From: Myxococcales bacterium
GTDB taxonomy: Bacteria > Myxococcota_A > Polyangia > Polyangiales > Houyiibacteriaceae
Length of the DNA stretch: 64,000 bases
Reading direction: 5' to 3'
NCBI GenBank assembly: GCA_029863605.1
Contig: JAOTVB010000001.1
Span: 410,187 to 474,186, forward strand
Part shown: piece after piece, positions 33,594 to 42,525 of the stretch
Layout of the letters: each line of letters opens with the position of its first letter
How positions within the stretch are numbered: the stretch's first letter is position 1
The notes under the pieces: model-generated
Seen by the model: the letters and a program-made list of their open reading frames with translations, nothing else
Told to the model about the DNA's origin: nothing
The model's database searches: none
Made by a program: the position numbers and the translations under genes

Positions 33594-34334
33594 GTGGCTC
33601 TGGATCCCTTGGAGAGGCAGCTCGCGCACGAAATGGGGCGCTGCATCGCGGACTTTCAGCTCATCGAGGCGGGGGATCGGGTGATGGTGGCGGTGAGCGG
33701 GGGCAAGGATAGTTACGCCCTTCTCCATCTCCTCGGGCGTTTGCGGCGACGGGCGCCAGTCGCCTTCGACATCATCGCGGTGCATCTCAACCAAGGGCAC
33801 CCCGGTTACGATGGGACACCGCTAAAGGCCTGGCTATGCGCACATGGTTACGAACATCGCATCATCCACAGAGACACATACCAGCTGGTGACCACGCGAA
33901 TCCCCGAAGGGAAGACCTATTGCAGCATGTGCTCGCGCCTTAGGCGTGGGATTCTCTACAACCTCGCGCAAGAGCTCGGCTGCACGAAGATCGCGCTCGG
34001 CCATCACCGGGACGACGCGATCGAGACCCTCATGCTGAATCTCATGTTCAATGGCTCGTTGAGTGCGATGCCCGCCAAGTTGGCGAGCGATGACGGCCGC
34101 AACATGGTCATTCGACCATTGCTTTACTGCGCCGAGCGGGACCTTGCCGCATATGCGGAGGACATGAGCTTTCCGATCTTGCCTTGTAATCTTTGCGGCT
34201 CCCAAAAAAACCTCTGGCGCCAACAGGTCAAACAGATGCTCGACGATCTCGAGCAACGCGCGCCAAGAGTTCGCCAAAGCATGCTTGCAGCGCTCAAGAA
34301 CGTCCACGCCTCTCACCTGCTGGCTCCGAGCTAG
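33594..34334 (+). CDS. TtcA-like tRNA 2-thiocytidine synthetase
   Basis: 246 residues. N-type PP-loop SGGKDSYALL, a conserved pair CSMC and another CNLC that ligate the Fe-S cluster of TtcA, plus GHHRDDAIETLMLNL and LYCAERDLAAYA. The enzyme thiolates C32 of certain tRNAs. Start ambiguous: GTG 33594 (MALDPLERQL) matches the family N-terminus; an upstream GTG at 33522 would overlap hisD. The outer-membrane protein gene starts 5 bp after its stop. Confidence 0.88.
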   Translation: MALDPLERQLAHEMGRCIADFQLIEAGDRVMVAVSGGKDSYALLHLLGRLRRRAPVAFDIIAVHLNQGHPGYDGTPLKAWLCAHGYEHRIIHRDTYQLVTTRIPEGKTYCSMCSRLRRGILYNLAQELGCTKIALGHHRDDAIETLMLNLMFNGSLSAMPAKLASDDGRNMVIRPLLYCAERDLAAYAEDMSFPILPCNLCGSQKNLWRQQVKQMLDDLEQRAPRVRQSMLAALKNVHASHLLAPS

Positions 34335-34339
34335 GTTGC

Positions 34340-35440
34340 ATGGCCCGGTTTGCTTCCGCGTTGCTCCTCGTCCTGACCCTCGCTTCAACCGGCGGGGCGT
34401 CGGCCCAAGCTGTCAACGTGGAACGCTTTCGCCCGAGCCTCGACCGCTTTGGTTTTCTCGGAATTCAGGGGAGCGCCACACCCGGCCATTTGCGATGGAA
34501 TCTCGCGCTCTGGACTTGGTATTCAAACAAGCCGCTGCGGGTTCGCTTCGCGGACGGTACGACCGAGACGGCGATCGACAATAGACTCACCTCGGATTTG
34601 CTTTTCCAGCTCGGGCTGTTTGGGAGATGGTCGCTGGCTCTGGAGGTGCCTCTGGTACTCTACCAAGACGGCGACACCTCGATGCCACTCAACGGTCGGA
34701 CGTCGTTTACCGGCTTTGGAGTGGAGGATCCGCGCTTTACCACCAAGATCAGGCTCGTGGGCAAGAAGACGGAAAAGATCCAGAACAAACCGGACGGCCC
34801 TGGCCTCGGTTTGCTCGTGACCATGCCGGTTCCAATCGGCAGCGAGAGCTCTTACGCAAGCGAAAGTCAATTCTCCTTCGATCTCCAGGCGCTCGCGGAC
34901 TTCCACCTGATCGGGGCGGGGGCTGGCCTCATGCTCGGGTGGCGATACCGTGTGAACGCACGCAACGTCGCAGCCACCGAGCTCGGCCAAGAGATGCTTT
35001 ATGGCTTTTCGCTGAAGCCGCCGATTCCGCCCGCCAAGAATTTGTTTGGCCTGCTCGAGTTTCGTGGTTCGACCAGCTTTCGAGGGCGGAGCACCAACAC
35101 GCTTGAGGGCGACATCGGCGTTCGCTACACGAAGAGAGACGTGACGATGACCGCCGCCTTTGGCGGTGGTCTCGTGCGCGGTCTCGGTCAGCCTAACTTC
35201 CGGGCGATCTTCGGCTTTTCTTGGTCTCCAAAGAGCAACGATATGGACAACGACGGGATTCCGGACTCGCGAGACGAGTGCCCGAGGCTCCCCGAAGACA
35301 TCGACGGCTTCGAAGATGCGGACGGGTGCATGGATCCCGACAACGACAACGACTTCATCCCAGATGCCGATGACCGATGCCCCAACGAGGAAGCCATCGA
35401 GGGGCGGGATGAAAACGAAGACGGCTGCACCGATCCGTGA
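34340..35440 (+). CDS. outer-membrane beta-barrel protein with TSP3 repeats, no OmpA domain
   Basis: 366 residues. Signal peptide MARFASALLLVLTLASTGGASAQA, then about 260 residues of alternating hydrophobic strands typical of a beta-barrel (RWSLALEVPLVLY, LLGLLV..., GAGLMLGWRYRVN). The C-terminal 65 residues are thrombospondin type-3-like calcium-binding repeats: DNDGIPDSRDECPRLPED, DGFEDADGC, DNDNDFIPDADDRCPNE. In related myxobacterial proteins such repeats are usually followed by an OmpA-like peptidoglycan-binding domain; here the frame stops right after the repeats. The ATG at 34340 is the only start that keeps the signal peptide. It follows the ttcA-like gene by 5 bp. Confidence 0.88.
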   Translation: MARFASALLLVLTLASTGGASAQAVNVERFRPSLDRFGFLGIQGSATPGHLRWNLALWTWYSNKPLRVRFADGTTETAIDNRLTSDLLFQLGLFGRWSLALEVPLVLYQDGDTSMPLNGRTSFTGFGVEDPRFTTKIRLVGKKTEKIQNKPDGPGLGLLVTMPVPIGSESSYASESQFSFDLQALADFHLIGAGAGLMLGWRYRVNARNVAATELGQEMLYGFSLKPPIPPAKNLFGLLEFRGSTSFRGRSTNTLEGDIGVRYTKRDVTMTAAFGGGLVRGLGQPNFRAIFGFSWSPKSNDMDNDGIPDSRDECPRLPEDIDGFEDADGCMDPDNDNDFIPDADDRCPNEEAIEGRDENEDGCTDP

Positions 35441-35451
35441 GGGAGGAGTCC

Positions 35452-35512
35452 AGCGACAGTGTCAGCGACAGTACCAGGGACAGGGACAGGGTCAGGGACA
35501 GCGATAGTGTCC
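35452..35512. repeat. hexamer repeat between surface-protein genes
   Basis: A run of units of the form ACAGNG/TCAGCG (ACAGTGTCAGCGACAGTACC and AGGGACAGGGACAGGG) spans the gap and the first codons of the next gene. It therefore encodes the odd leading residues (TGTGSGT) of that lipoprotein. Same family as the repeat at 46256-46432. Confidence 0.7.
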
Positions 35513-36112
35513 CTGGCGTTGCTCGTGCTGGTGGGTTGCACGCCTCAGGGCGATCCGGGGATTGGCTCGGGGTACACGGACGGCTTTGAGCGCTCTCAGC
35601 TCGGGAAAGATTGGAAGAAGACGGGAGGCAATTGGCGCATCGAGGGGGGTGAGCTTCACGTTCGGGGCGCGCGCAACCATCCGCTTTGGCTCCTGCGAAC
35701 CTTGCCACGCGACGTGCGGGTCGAGTTCGACGTTCGCAGCGAGACTCCAGATGGGGACATCAAGGTCGAGATTTACGGGGACGGCGCGTCATTCGCGAAA
35801 ACCGACAGCTACAAGGCTACGAGTTACGTCATCATCTTTGGTGGATGGAACAACTCCCGAAACGTCTTGGCCCGAATGGATGAGCATGGCGCCGATCGCG
35901 TGGAGGGCGCGCCCCGAAAAGTGGAGGCCGGACGGATTTATCACTTCCGGATCGAGCGCGTCGGCGCGAAGCTCTCGGTATGGGTTGACGGCGAGGTTCT
36001 GCTGCAAATGAGCGATTCCAACCCTTTACATGGTCGCGGGCACGATCATTTTGGGTTCAATAACTGGCAATCGGACCTCTGGTTCGACAATTTGGAGATT
36101 ACGCCTCTCTGA
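35459..36112 (+). CDS. lipoprotein with concanavalin-like (DUF1080-type) domain
   Basis: 217 residues. A weak signal with lipobox LVLVGC (Cys27) is preceded by a T/G/S-rich stretch coded by the hexamer repeat. The mature part is one jelly-roll-like domain: GGELHVRGARNHPLWLL, VRVEFDVRSETPDGDIKVEIYG, YHFRIERVGAKLSVWVDGEVL and FGFNNWQSDLWFDNLEI at the end, the pattern of the 3-keto-disaccharide hydrolase (DUF1080)/LamG-like fold. A GGGAGGAG site lies 11 nt before GTG 35459. Sugar binding is inferred from the fold; no catalytic residues are identifiable. Confidence 0.8.
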   Translation: MSATVPGTGTGSGTAIVSLALLVLVGCTPQGDPGIGSGYTDGFERSQLGKDWKKTGGNWRIEGGELHVRGARNHPLWLLRTLPRDVRVEFDVRSETPDGDIKVEIYGDGASFAKTDSYKATSYVIIFGGWNNSRNVLARMDEHGADRVEGAPRKVEAGRIYHFRIERVGAKLSVWVDGEVLLQMSDSNPLHGRGHDHFGFNNWQSDLWFDNLEITPL

Positions 36113-36122
36113 TGGCCAAGCC

Positions 36123-36962
36123 ATGACACCGAAAGAGTTCGAGATCATGTTGTCGGATGCCGAGATACAGCTCTCGCGCATCAAGCACCTCTACGAGCAG
36201 TGGTTCCAGGGGATTGAACGCATCGAGCCGCAGATCCCCCGCAAACAATTCGACCGCGCACTGCACGAGCTTCGAAAGATCAAGCCACGCAACACGGCGC
36301 TCCGCTTTCGATTTCAGACGCTCATCCAACGCTACACGACACTTCAGACGTACTGGCGGCGCATCGGACGTCAGATCGAAGAAGGCACCTACAGACGCGA
36401 TCTGCTTCGCGCTCGACGTCGGCGAGAGGAGTTACGGGCAGACCGTGAAAAAGAACGAGCCCGGGGAAGCACCGGTCCAGTCGAGCTCGACCCCAGTGAA
36501 GACGTCAACGTCGACAAGCTCATCGAGGACGCAAGTGACCGTGTAGACGAGCTGCTTCAAGACACGACGCCGCCTGCGAAACCGGGGAGCACACCTGCAC
36601 CGAAACCAGCGCCCTCCCAAAACCAGGCGACGGCTACGTTTGGCAAGCCCAAGCCGCGGACACCCGTGTCCCAGCGAGACACGTCGAGTCCGGCGATTGC
36701 GCCGAAACGACGGGCACCACCACCGATCACCCCGCGCTCCAAAGGTCCTGGTGACGCTCGCATGCGCCAAATCTACGAAAGTTACGTCGACGCCAAGCGC
36801 CGCAACAACGAGCGCACCGATAGGATCGACTACGAAACGGTCGCCAAGAGCCTCAGGAAGATGGTCCCGAAGCTCGATCGCAAGCACAAAGGCAAGCGCA
36901 TCGATTTCAAGGTCGTCGTCAAAGACGGCAAGGTCGGCATCAAGCCGGTTGTGAAGAAGTAG
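36123..36962 (+). CDS. Lys/Arg-rich protein, MXAN_5187-like C-terminus
   Basis: 279 residues. Residues 1-130 are strongly helical (EIMLSDAEIQLSRIKHLYEQW and RDLLRARRRREELRADREKERAR, shortened), probably coiled coil. A Pro/Thr/Lys-rich linker follows (160-215). The C-terminal 65 residues (MRQIYESYVDAKRRNNERTD, KSLRKMVPKLDRKHKGKRID, FKVVVKDGKVGIKPVVKK) resemble a conserved module I recall from myxobacterial proteins called MXAN_5187; this is from memory, so treat as tentative. No membrane segments. ATG at 36123, 10 bp after the lipoprotein gene stops. The last 23 bp overlap the end of hflX on the other strand. Confidence 0.7.
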   Translation: MTPKEFEIMLSDAEIQLSRIKHLYEQWFQGIERIEPQIPRKQFDRALHELRKIKPRNTALRFRFQTLIQRYTTLQTYWRRIGRQIEEGTYRRDLLRARRRREELRADREKERARGSTGPVELDPSEDVNVDKLIEDASDRVDELLQDTTPPAKPGSTPAPKPAPSQNQATATFGKPKPRTPVSQRDTSSPAIAPKRRAPPPITPRSKGPGDARMRQIYESYVDAKRRNNERTDRIDYETVAKSLRKMVPKLDRKHKGKRIDFKVVVKDGKVGIKPVVKK

Positions 36963-38610
36963 GCTCGGGTGCCTTCGCGATCGGGTTCGACACCGCGATA
37001 CGCTTGTCGATCTCGGCTCTGAGGGCACCCAAGGAGCTCGGATCGATGGCGCTGATCGCGATGCCGCGATTCTGAATCATCGCTGCGGGTGCTTCGAGGC
37101 GGTCGCATTTGTTGAACACGAGGATTCGCGGAACCCGCTCGAGGCCGAGGTCGACCAAGAGCTCTTCGGTCGTCTCGACGTGCTCGTTCCTGCAGGGATC
37201 GGAGGCGTCGATTACGTGCAGGAGCAAGTCCGCGTCCTGCGTTTCGTCGAAAGTAGCTCGGAACGCGGCGAACAAGTCTTTCGGAAGATCGCGGATGAAG
37301 CCGACAGTGTCGGTAAAGATCACATTGCGCCCCGAGGGCAGCAGCAGGCTGCGGGACCGAGTGTCGAGCGTCGCGAACAGCTTGTCTTCCGCAATCACGT
37401 CGCTTCCCGTCAGCGAGTTGAGCAAAGTGCTCTTGCCTGCGTTGGTATAGCCCACGATCGCGACGGTCGGCGTGCCACTTCGTTGGCGCCGTGAACGCCG
37501 CTGCCGTCTCTGACGCCCAAGCTGTTTGAGTTGAGACTGAAGACGCGTGATTCGCTCCCGTGCGCGCCGACGACCAACCTCGAGCTTCGTTTCACCTGGG
37601 CCGCGTCCACCGATGCCACCGGTGAGCCGTGACAACGCATCGTCACGTTGGCCGAGGCGGGGGAGGAGATACCGCATCTGCGCTAGCTCGACCTGGAGCT
37701 TGCCGTCCCGGCTCTCGGCGTGTTGCGCGAAGATGTCGAGAATCAACTGAGTGCGATCGACGACCTTGAGGTCGGTCATGCGTGCGATGTTATTCGCCTG
37801 CGCGGGACGAAGGTCGCGATCGAAGATCAGCGTCTCCACATCGAGTTGCATTGCGCGAATCACTAGGTCCTCGAGCTTTCCGCGTCCTAGCGCGTACCGC
37901 GGATCGACGCGCTCCCGAACCTGAAGCACACGATCGGCCACGTCGACTCCCGCTGTCCGAGCCAGCTCTTCCAGCTCTCGTAGTGAATCTTCGGCCTGGC
38001 CTGCGCTGCGCTTGTCGCACACATGCACTAGGATCGCGCGACCATCCTTTGCCGCGACCCCCCTGGCTCTCGCGGCTCGCGCGAACTCTTGCTCAAGCGT
38101 TTCGATGATCGCAGCGGGGTTGTCTCGCGCCTTGGCGTAAGGAATTGGCCCAAACGTTTGAAACGGGGGTTCGTTTGAGCCCTCGGGCACTGGAAAGTTG
38201 TGTCCGTAGTAAACGCAAAGGGCTCGCTCTTCGCCGGGCGCCAGGCAGATCGCAACGATGAGATCGAGGCGCAAGCGGGTGAGGTCGACGAGATCGTCGC
38301 GGCTGAGAGGCTCGTTTCGGAGATGCGTATGGATCAGGCGCAGCCCGCGGAGCCGTCCGGCACCGGCGCGGAGTCGACCGACATCGGGTAACATGAGCTT
38401 CGACGCGTCGCCGAGAATGACGTGATGCACGGTGCCCCGGCGGTCGACCAGCACCCCCACCTGCCGGCCAGTCGCATGTGAGACGCCCACTAGCGCCCGC
38501 GTCAGCTCTGGAGTCGTCAATCGGTCCAAGGGGACGCGCCTTCGGTAGATTCGCTGAAGCGCCTTGGTTTCCGAGGGGCTGAGGTCGCTAGTGTCGCCGT
38601 AGATCTGCAC
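36940..38610 (-). CDS. hflX: GTPase HflX
   Basis: 556 residues, about 130 longer than E. coli HflX because of an extra N-terminal domain (about 1-170: RYRR..., GVSHATGRQVGVLVDRRGTVHHVILGD) seen in several bacterial HflX proteins. The GTP-binding domain has G1 GYTNAGKST, G3 DTVGFI, G4 NKCD, and the upstream conserved DRDLRPAQ and GGIGGRGPGETKLE blocks. It splits stalled or hibernating ribosomes. Its start codon abuts the stop of nagZ, so the two form an operon. Its end overlaps the convergent Lys/Arg-rich gene by 23 bp. Confidence 0.95.
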   Translation of the reverse strand: MQIYGDTSDLSPSETKALQRIYRRRVPLDRLTTPELTRALVGVSHATGRQVGVLVDRRGTVHHVILGDASKLMLPDVGRLRAGAGRLRGLRLIHTHLRNEPLSRDDLVDLTRLRLDLIVAICLAPGEERALCVYYGHNFPVPEGSNEPPFQTFGPIPYAKARDNPAAIIETLEQEFARAARARGVAAKDGRAILVHVCDKRSAGQAEDSLRELEELARTAGVDVADRVLQVRERVDPRYALGRGKLEDLVIRAMQLDVETLIFDRDLRPAQANNIARMTDLKVVDRTQLILDIFAQHAESRDGKLQVELAQMRYLLPRLGQRDDALSRLTGGIGGRGPGETKLEVGRRRARERITRLQSQLKQLGRQRRQRRSRRQRSGTPTVAIVGYTNAGKSTLLNSLTGSDVIAEDKLFATLDTRSRSLLLPSGRNVIFTDTVGFIRDLPKDLFAAFRATFDETQDADLLLHVIDASDPCRNEHVETTEELLVDLGLERVPRILVFNKCDRLEAPAAMIQNRGIAISAIDPSSLGALRAEIDKRIAVSNPIAKAPEPTSSQPA

Positions 38611-39696
38611 TTATTCCAATCGCTGAAGCTGCTCCTCGAGAGCGCGGGCTTCGGGGTGACTTAGCGCGTTTTCGAGTGTCATGGGAGGTGGCAGCGTGGT
38701 GACGCGTCGGCGGAGGGCGTCGGCACGGGATCGGGCTTCCTCCAGCCGCTGACGAAACGCTCGGTGTCGGCCGGCCTCCTTGGCGAGGGCTTCGCGCAAC
38801 CTTCCCGCCGCTTCGACGTCGGAGCAGACCAAGAGGATGTCGCACCCTGCCTCGATCGCAAGAAGGCCTGACTCTTCGATGGGGTAGAGCGCGCTCATCG
38901 CCTTCATCTCCAAATCATCGGTGAACACCGCGCCGCCATAGCCGAGGTCGTCGCGGAGGAGCTCGACGATCGCCCGGCATGAGATCGTCGCAGGTACCGA
39001 ATCCAAAGCGTCCAAGACCACATGGGCCGTCATGAAGGCGGGGAGCCGGCCGACGGCGGCTCGAAACGGAGAGAGCTCCACCTCCTCGAGCCGCTCCCGA
39101 TCGTGTCGCAGGATCGGCAGGGCGAGATGACTATCGACATCGGTGTCTCCGTGCCCCGGGAAATGCTTGCCGCAAGAAAGGACACCGCCGGTGTGCAGGC
39201 CGTCGGCAAACGCCAACGCATGCTCGATCACCACCTCGGGCGTGCTGCCAAAAGCCCTGTCGCCGATGATGGGGTTTCGAGGGTTCGTATCCACATCGAG
39301 CACAGGCGCGAAGTCGAGATTGACGCCGAGCGCCCGAAGCTGACGCGCAAGGACGGTGCCGGCCGCTGTAGTGAGCCCTAGGTCGGCTGCTTCGGCTAAC
39401 TTACGCATCGCGGGTAACTGCACGATAGGATCGCCAAACCGTGCGACCCGACCGCCTTCTTGATCGACGCAAACCAGAACTGGCAGCGCGGGATCCTCTG
39501 TCTCGGTGCACGACGTGATCAGCTCGCCGGTTTGCTGAAGGTCATCGATGTTGCGTTTGAAGAGGATCACTCCCGCTACGGAGTCGTCGGCCAACCACGA
39601 ACGAATCTCCGGGGGCGTCTCGACGCCGGGAAAGCCGCAAACCATGACCCTGCCTGCCAATTGCTCGAGCTCATTCACGGTACGCGCTCCGGCCAC
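38611..39696 (-). CDS. nagZ: beta-N-acetylhexosaminidase NagZ
   Basis: 361 residues, glycoside hydrolase family 3. The diagnostic catalytic-loop KHFPGHGDTDVDSHL with the His/Asp dyad is present, along with CVDQEGGRV, DFAPVLDVDTNPRNPI and the nucleophile-containing VFTDDLEM. It releases GlcNAc from anhydro-muropeptides. GTG 39696 or GTG 39678 (MNELEQLAG) are possible starts. It runs straight into hflX, with no intergenic base. Together with the AmgK-like kinase (22319-23380) it suggests peptidoglycan recycling. Confidence 0.94.
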   Translation of the reverse strand: MAGARTVNELEQLAGRVMVCGFPGVETPPEIRSWLADDSVAGVILFKRNIDDLQQTGELITSCTETEDPALPVLVCVDQEGGRVARFGDPIVQLPAMRKLAEAADLGLTTAAGTVLARQLRALGVNLDFAPVLDVDTNPRNPIIGDRAFGSTPEVVIEHALAFADGLHTGGVLSCGKHFPGHGDTDVDSHLALPILRHDRERLEEVELSPFRAAVGRLPAFMTAHVVLDALDSVPATISCRAIVELLRDDLGYGGAVFTDDLEMKAMSALYPIEESGLLAIEAGCDILLVCSDVEAAGRLREALAKEAGRHRAFRQRLEEARSRADALRRRVTTLPPPMTLENALSHPEARALEEQLQRLE

Positions 39697-39789
39697 GACG
39701 TTAGCACCGCGCGAACGTTGCCGTAAGCCGTGGTTATTGCTACAAGACGGTAACTAAACTTCTTTGGCCCTCGTGGCCTTTGGTATTCG

Positions 39790-41139
39790 ATGACCCAAAT
39801 TCTAGATCCTGGCTTCCGTCGGGGAGGCGACCCGGGCGCTCTCGATGCAGAGCCCCCCGAACCAGTCGTCTACGCGCACACCATTCCACGTCGATTGCTC
39901 GACGCGGATGCCGCGAAAGTCATTCGGCGTCTCAATCGGCACGGGCACACTGCCTATCTGGTCGGCGGCGGCGTGCGTGACCTGATGCTCGGACGCAAGC
40001 CCAAAGACTTCGACCTCGCGACCAGCGCGCGGCCATACGAGGTGCGAGACCTCTTTCGTAACTGCCGCGTGATCGGCCGGCGGTTCCGGCTCGCTCACGT
40101 TTTGTTCTCGGGTGGCAAAGTCATCGAGGTGGCGACCTTCCGTCGTGACCCTTCACAACACTACGAAGTCATAAAGCCGAAGATCGCCAAGAAGATCCCG
40201 CTGTGCGCGGGGCCCGAGCCCGTTCGATTGATTCCGGCCCGCAACGCCGACGTCGATGGCGAGGATGAGGACCTGCTCATCACCAACGACAACGTATTCG
40301 GAGAGCCGCACGAAGACTCGATTCGCCGCGACTTCACGATCAACGGGCTCTTCTACGACCTCGAGCGCGGGGAGGTCATCGACTTCGTGGGCGGCGTCGC
40401 CGACTTGGAGGAACATCTCCTTCGCACCATCGGCGATCCGAACGTTCGGTTTCGAGAGGATCCCGTGCGGATCCTTCGCGCGATCAAGTTCAGCGCGCGC
40501 CTCGACATGGGCCTCGATCCGGCAGTCTACGATGCCATGGTTCGACACCGTGCGGATCTGCGGCGCGCTGCTGCCCCGCGTGTGCTCGAAGAAGTTCTTC
40601 GGTTCCTTCGCGGTGGAGCTGCACAGCGTTCGGTCTTCCTCGCCTGGGACGTGGGAGTCCTGAGCGAGGTTTTGCCCGAGGTCGCGTCGTTTCTCGACGA
40701 CGACCCCGAAGGCGCCACGCTTACTTTTGGCCGTTTGAAAGCGGTCGATGCATTGGCTGCCGAGGATCGGCTCCCGAATGACGCCGTTCTTCTCGCTGCC
40801 CTTCTCCAGGGGTCAATCGACGACGCGCTCGAAGGTGCGACCGACGTTCCGGTCGCCTACGAAGAGTTTATCCGAGAGTTCTCCTTGCGCCTTTCTCTTC
40901 CGCGCAGGCTCAAAGATCGAATCCGGCTCCTCACCATGGCGCAACGCCGCCTTCGCGCCGGACGCGTTCAATCGATCGCACGACGCGAATACTTTGCGGA
41001 TGCTGCGACTCTGTTCGCCCTCGATCGAATGGCCCGCGGAGAGGATATTCCAGCATGGGCCAACGAGCCGAGCGAAGCGCTCTACGACGCCGAACCCCGC
41101 AGTCGTCGTCGTCGTCGTCGTCGTCGAAGTCGTAGCTAG
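39790..41139 (+). CDS. pcnB: poly(A) polymerase I (PcnB-type)
   Basis: 449 residues. Nucleotidyltransferase head domain LVGGGVRDLMLGRKPKDFDLAT with the GxD-type metal-binding Asp pair, RRDFTINGLFYDL and EDPVRILRAIKFSARL, typical of class II poly(A)/CCA polymerases. The Arg-rich C-terminus (a run of Arg, coded by a CGT trinucleotide repeat) matches PcnB rather than CCA-adding enzymes. The first 20 residues (QILDPGFRRGGDPG) look like translated REP-type palindromic DNA. ATG 39790; divergent from nagZ over 93 bp. Its TAG is shared with the convergent gene at 41136. Confidence 0.92.
   Translation: MTQILDPGFRRGGDPGALDAEPPEPVVYAHTIPRRLLDADAAKVIRRLNRHGHTAYLVGGGVRDLMLGRKPKDFDLATSARPYEVRDLFRNCRVIGRRFRLAHVLFSGGKVIEVATFRRDPSQHYEVIKPKIAKKIPLCAGPEPVRLIPARNADVDGEDEDLLITNDNVFGEPHEDSIRRDFTINGLFYDLERGEVIDFVGGVADLEEHLLRTIGDPNVRFREDPVRILRAIKFSARLDMGLDPAVYDAMVRHRADLRRAAAPRVLEEVLRFLRGGAAQRSVFLAWDVGVLSEVLPEVASFLDDDPEGATLTFGRLKAVDALAAEDRLPNDAVLLAALLQGSIDDALEGATDVPVAYEEFIREFSLRLSLPRRLKDRIRLLTMAQRRLRAGRVQSIARREYFADAATLFALDRMARGEDIPAWANEPSEALYDAEPRSRRRRRRRRSRS
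41101..41133 (+). repeat. GTC/CGT triplet repeat at the 3' end of pcnB
   Basis: About nine tandem GTC/CGT triplets encode the Arg run at the end of PcnB. Such a tract can vary in length by slippage, changing the number of basic residues without shifting the frame. Confidence 0.85.
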
Positions 41140-42479
41140 TTTTCCGCACGGTCCACGATCAGCTCGAATGAACGCTGATTGACTTCCGGTTCGTCCGCGT
41201 CTGGAAGTCGACTCGACAGGTTGGTGACCACGAAGAGCACTTGGCGCGTTCGACTGTCGAGCTCGATCGGAATGTAGGCGGTCGGAGTAGGGCCCGTGTG
41301 CGGCGCAGCGATACGACGAAGCTCTGTTCCGTTTTCGTCGAGCTGCACGGCGACGAACGACCACCGGACACCGTATTCTCCCCTCATCCATGCCCGAAGG
41401 CTCTCACCAGGCGTCCAGGCGGAGCCCTCGAGAATCAAGTAAGCGCTGCCAAAGGGCCTCAGCGCAATGGTGGCACTCGCTCGCGTCGGGAGTCGCTTGA
41501 GGTGGCGCGAAGCTGGGACTTGGGCGTCGCTGTCGATCGCGGCGATCAGGACGCTTTTGGACTTCCCTCTCCCCACGAACCAGCGGAGCACCGCGAGCTC
41601 CTCGATATTGTCGAGGAGTCGGTCGCCGCTTCGCTCTACCGAGGTCTCGATGGCCGCCCAAAGGTCCGGCTCGGCACGTAGGCCATCGCCCTCCCACGTG
41701 CGCTGACTCGAGAGCTCCCATGCATCTCGGACGAACCGCCAATCGCCATCGTCGTGCCTTGCCGAGAGATAGGCGAGCAGGAGCGCACCGCCTGCCCCCT
41801 CTGCGGCACCGCCTCTCACCCACGAGCGATACGGCTCTGCCTGTTGTTCCCAGACCGCGTCCTCGCAACCAAAGCGGCCGGTCAGCACCCACGTCAGCCA
41901 CGCAGCGGTGGCCCGTCGCCATGCTCTGGCTTCGGCTGGGTCCATGCTGAGGAGAAGCGCTTCGGCATACGCCGCGGTGACACAAGCCTCGATCGCTTGG
42001 TTGGGGGTCTCGGGATCGATCACGGCGAACGCCGATGCACGGTCGAGATACGTCCACCAGACCGCCCCATCCGAATGGGCGGCCGTAGGAAGACGCGCTG
42101 GGCTGAGATACAAATCGAGCTCCGGACCGCCACCGAGGTCGGCGTCGGGCACAGGGGAGGGCCAACCCATCGTCTCGAGCTGGGATCGGGCGTACTCGAG
42201 GGCCTCCATGACCCGGCCCATCGTTTTCGGTGCCACGCCCGGTCCCCCATGAACCGCCAGCAGAGCCGAGGTCGAGCGGATCGTGATTGATGCATCGCTC
42301 GGTCGCGTCACCTCCGCAGGCCCTGGGGTTCTAGGCCCCGTCCAGACCGGCCTGGTCATCGAGACGATCGCCTCTGCGATGTCATCCGTTCCCAGCAGAT
42401 CGTCCTCCGCCTGTCCGCTTGCCGCGGACGAGGCGATCGCCAGGGTTAGGACGACGACCTTGGATTTCATCCGTGCCAT
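41136..42479 (-). CDS. large secreted protein, unknown
   Basis: 447 residues with a signal peptide (KVVVLTLAIASSAASG) after a basic start (MARMKSK). The mature part has few cysteines (VTAC... region ACVTAAY and FGCED), many Trp-containing helices (ARAWRRATAAWLTWVLTG, SWVRGGA) and a C-terminal beta-rich region (TAYIPIELDSRTRQVLFVVTNLS, SFELIVDRAEN). The middle looks like a helical peptidase-associated fold, but I see no HExxH motif. ATG 42479 or 42470. It shares the palindromic stop CTAG with pcnB (41136-41139). Confidence 0.72.
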   Translation of the reverse strand: MARMKSKVVVLTLAIASSAASGQAEDDLLGTDDIAEAIVSMTRPVWTGPRTPGPAEVTRPSDASITIRSTSALLAVHGGPGVAPKTMGRVMEALEYARSQLETMGWPSPVPDADLGGGPELDLYLSPARLPTAAHSDGAVWWTYLDRASAFAVIDPETPNQAIEACVTAAYAEALLLSMDPAEARAWRRATAAWLTWVLTGRFGCEDAVWEQQAEPYRSWVRGGAAEGAGGALLLAYLSARHDDGDWRFVRDAWELSSQRTWEGDGLRAEPDLWAAIETSVERSGDRLLDNIEELAVLRWFVGRGKSKSVLIAAIDSDAQVPASRHLKRLPTRASATIALRPFGSAYLILEGSAWTPGESLRAWMRGEYGVRWSFVAVQLDENGTELRRIAAPHTGPTPTAYIPIELDSRTRQVLFVVTNLSSRLPDADEPEVNQRSFELIVDRAEN

Positions 42480-42507
42480 TTGACACGATCCAGCTAAACC
42501 TTCTACA
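42480..42507 (+). promoter_or_regulatory. putative promoter of the 42526 gene
   Basis: TTGACA at 42480-42485 and TCTACA at 42502-42507, 16 bp apart. A very strong SD (GGGGGGAGG, 42511-42519) sits 6 nt before the ATG at 42526. Divergent from the secreted-protein gene on the other strand, whose start is at 42479. Confidence 0.55.
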
Positions 42508-42525
42508 TCAGGGGGGAGGTTATCT

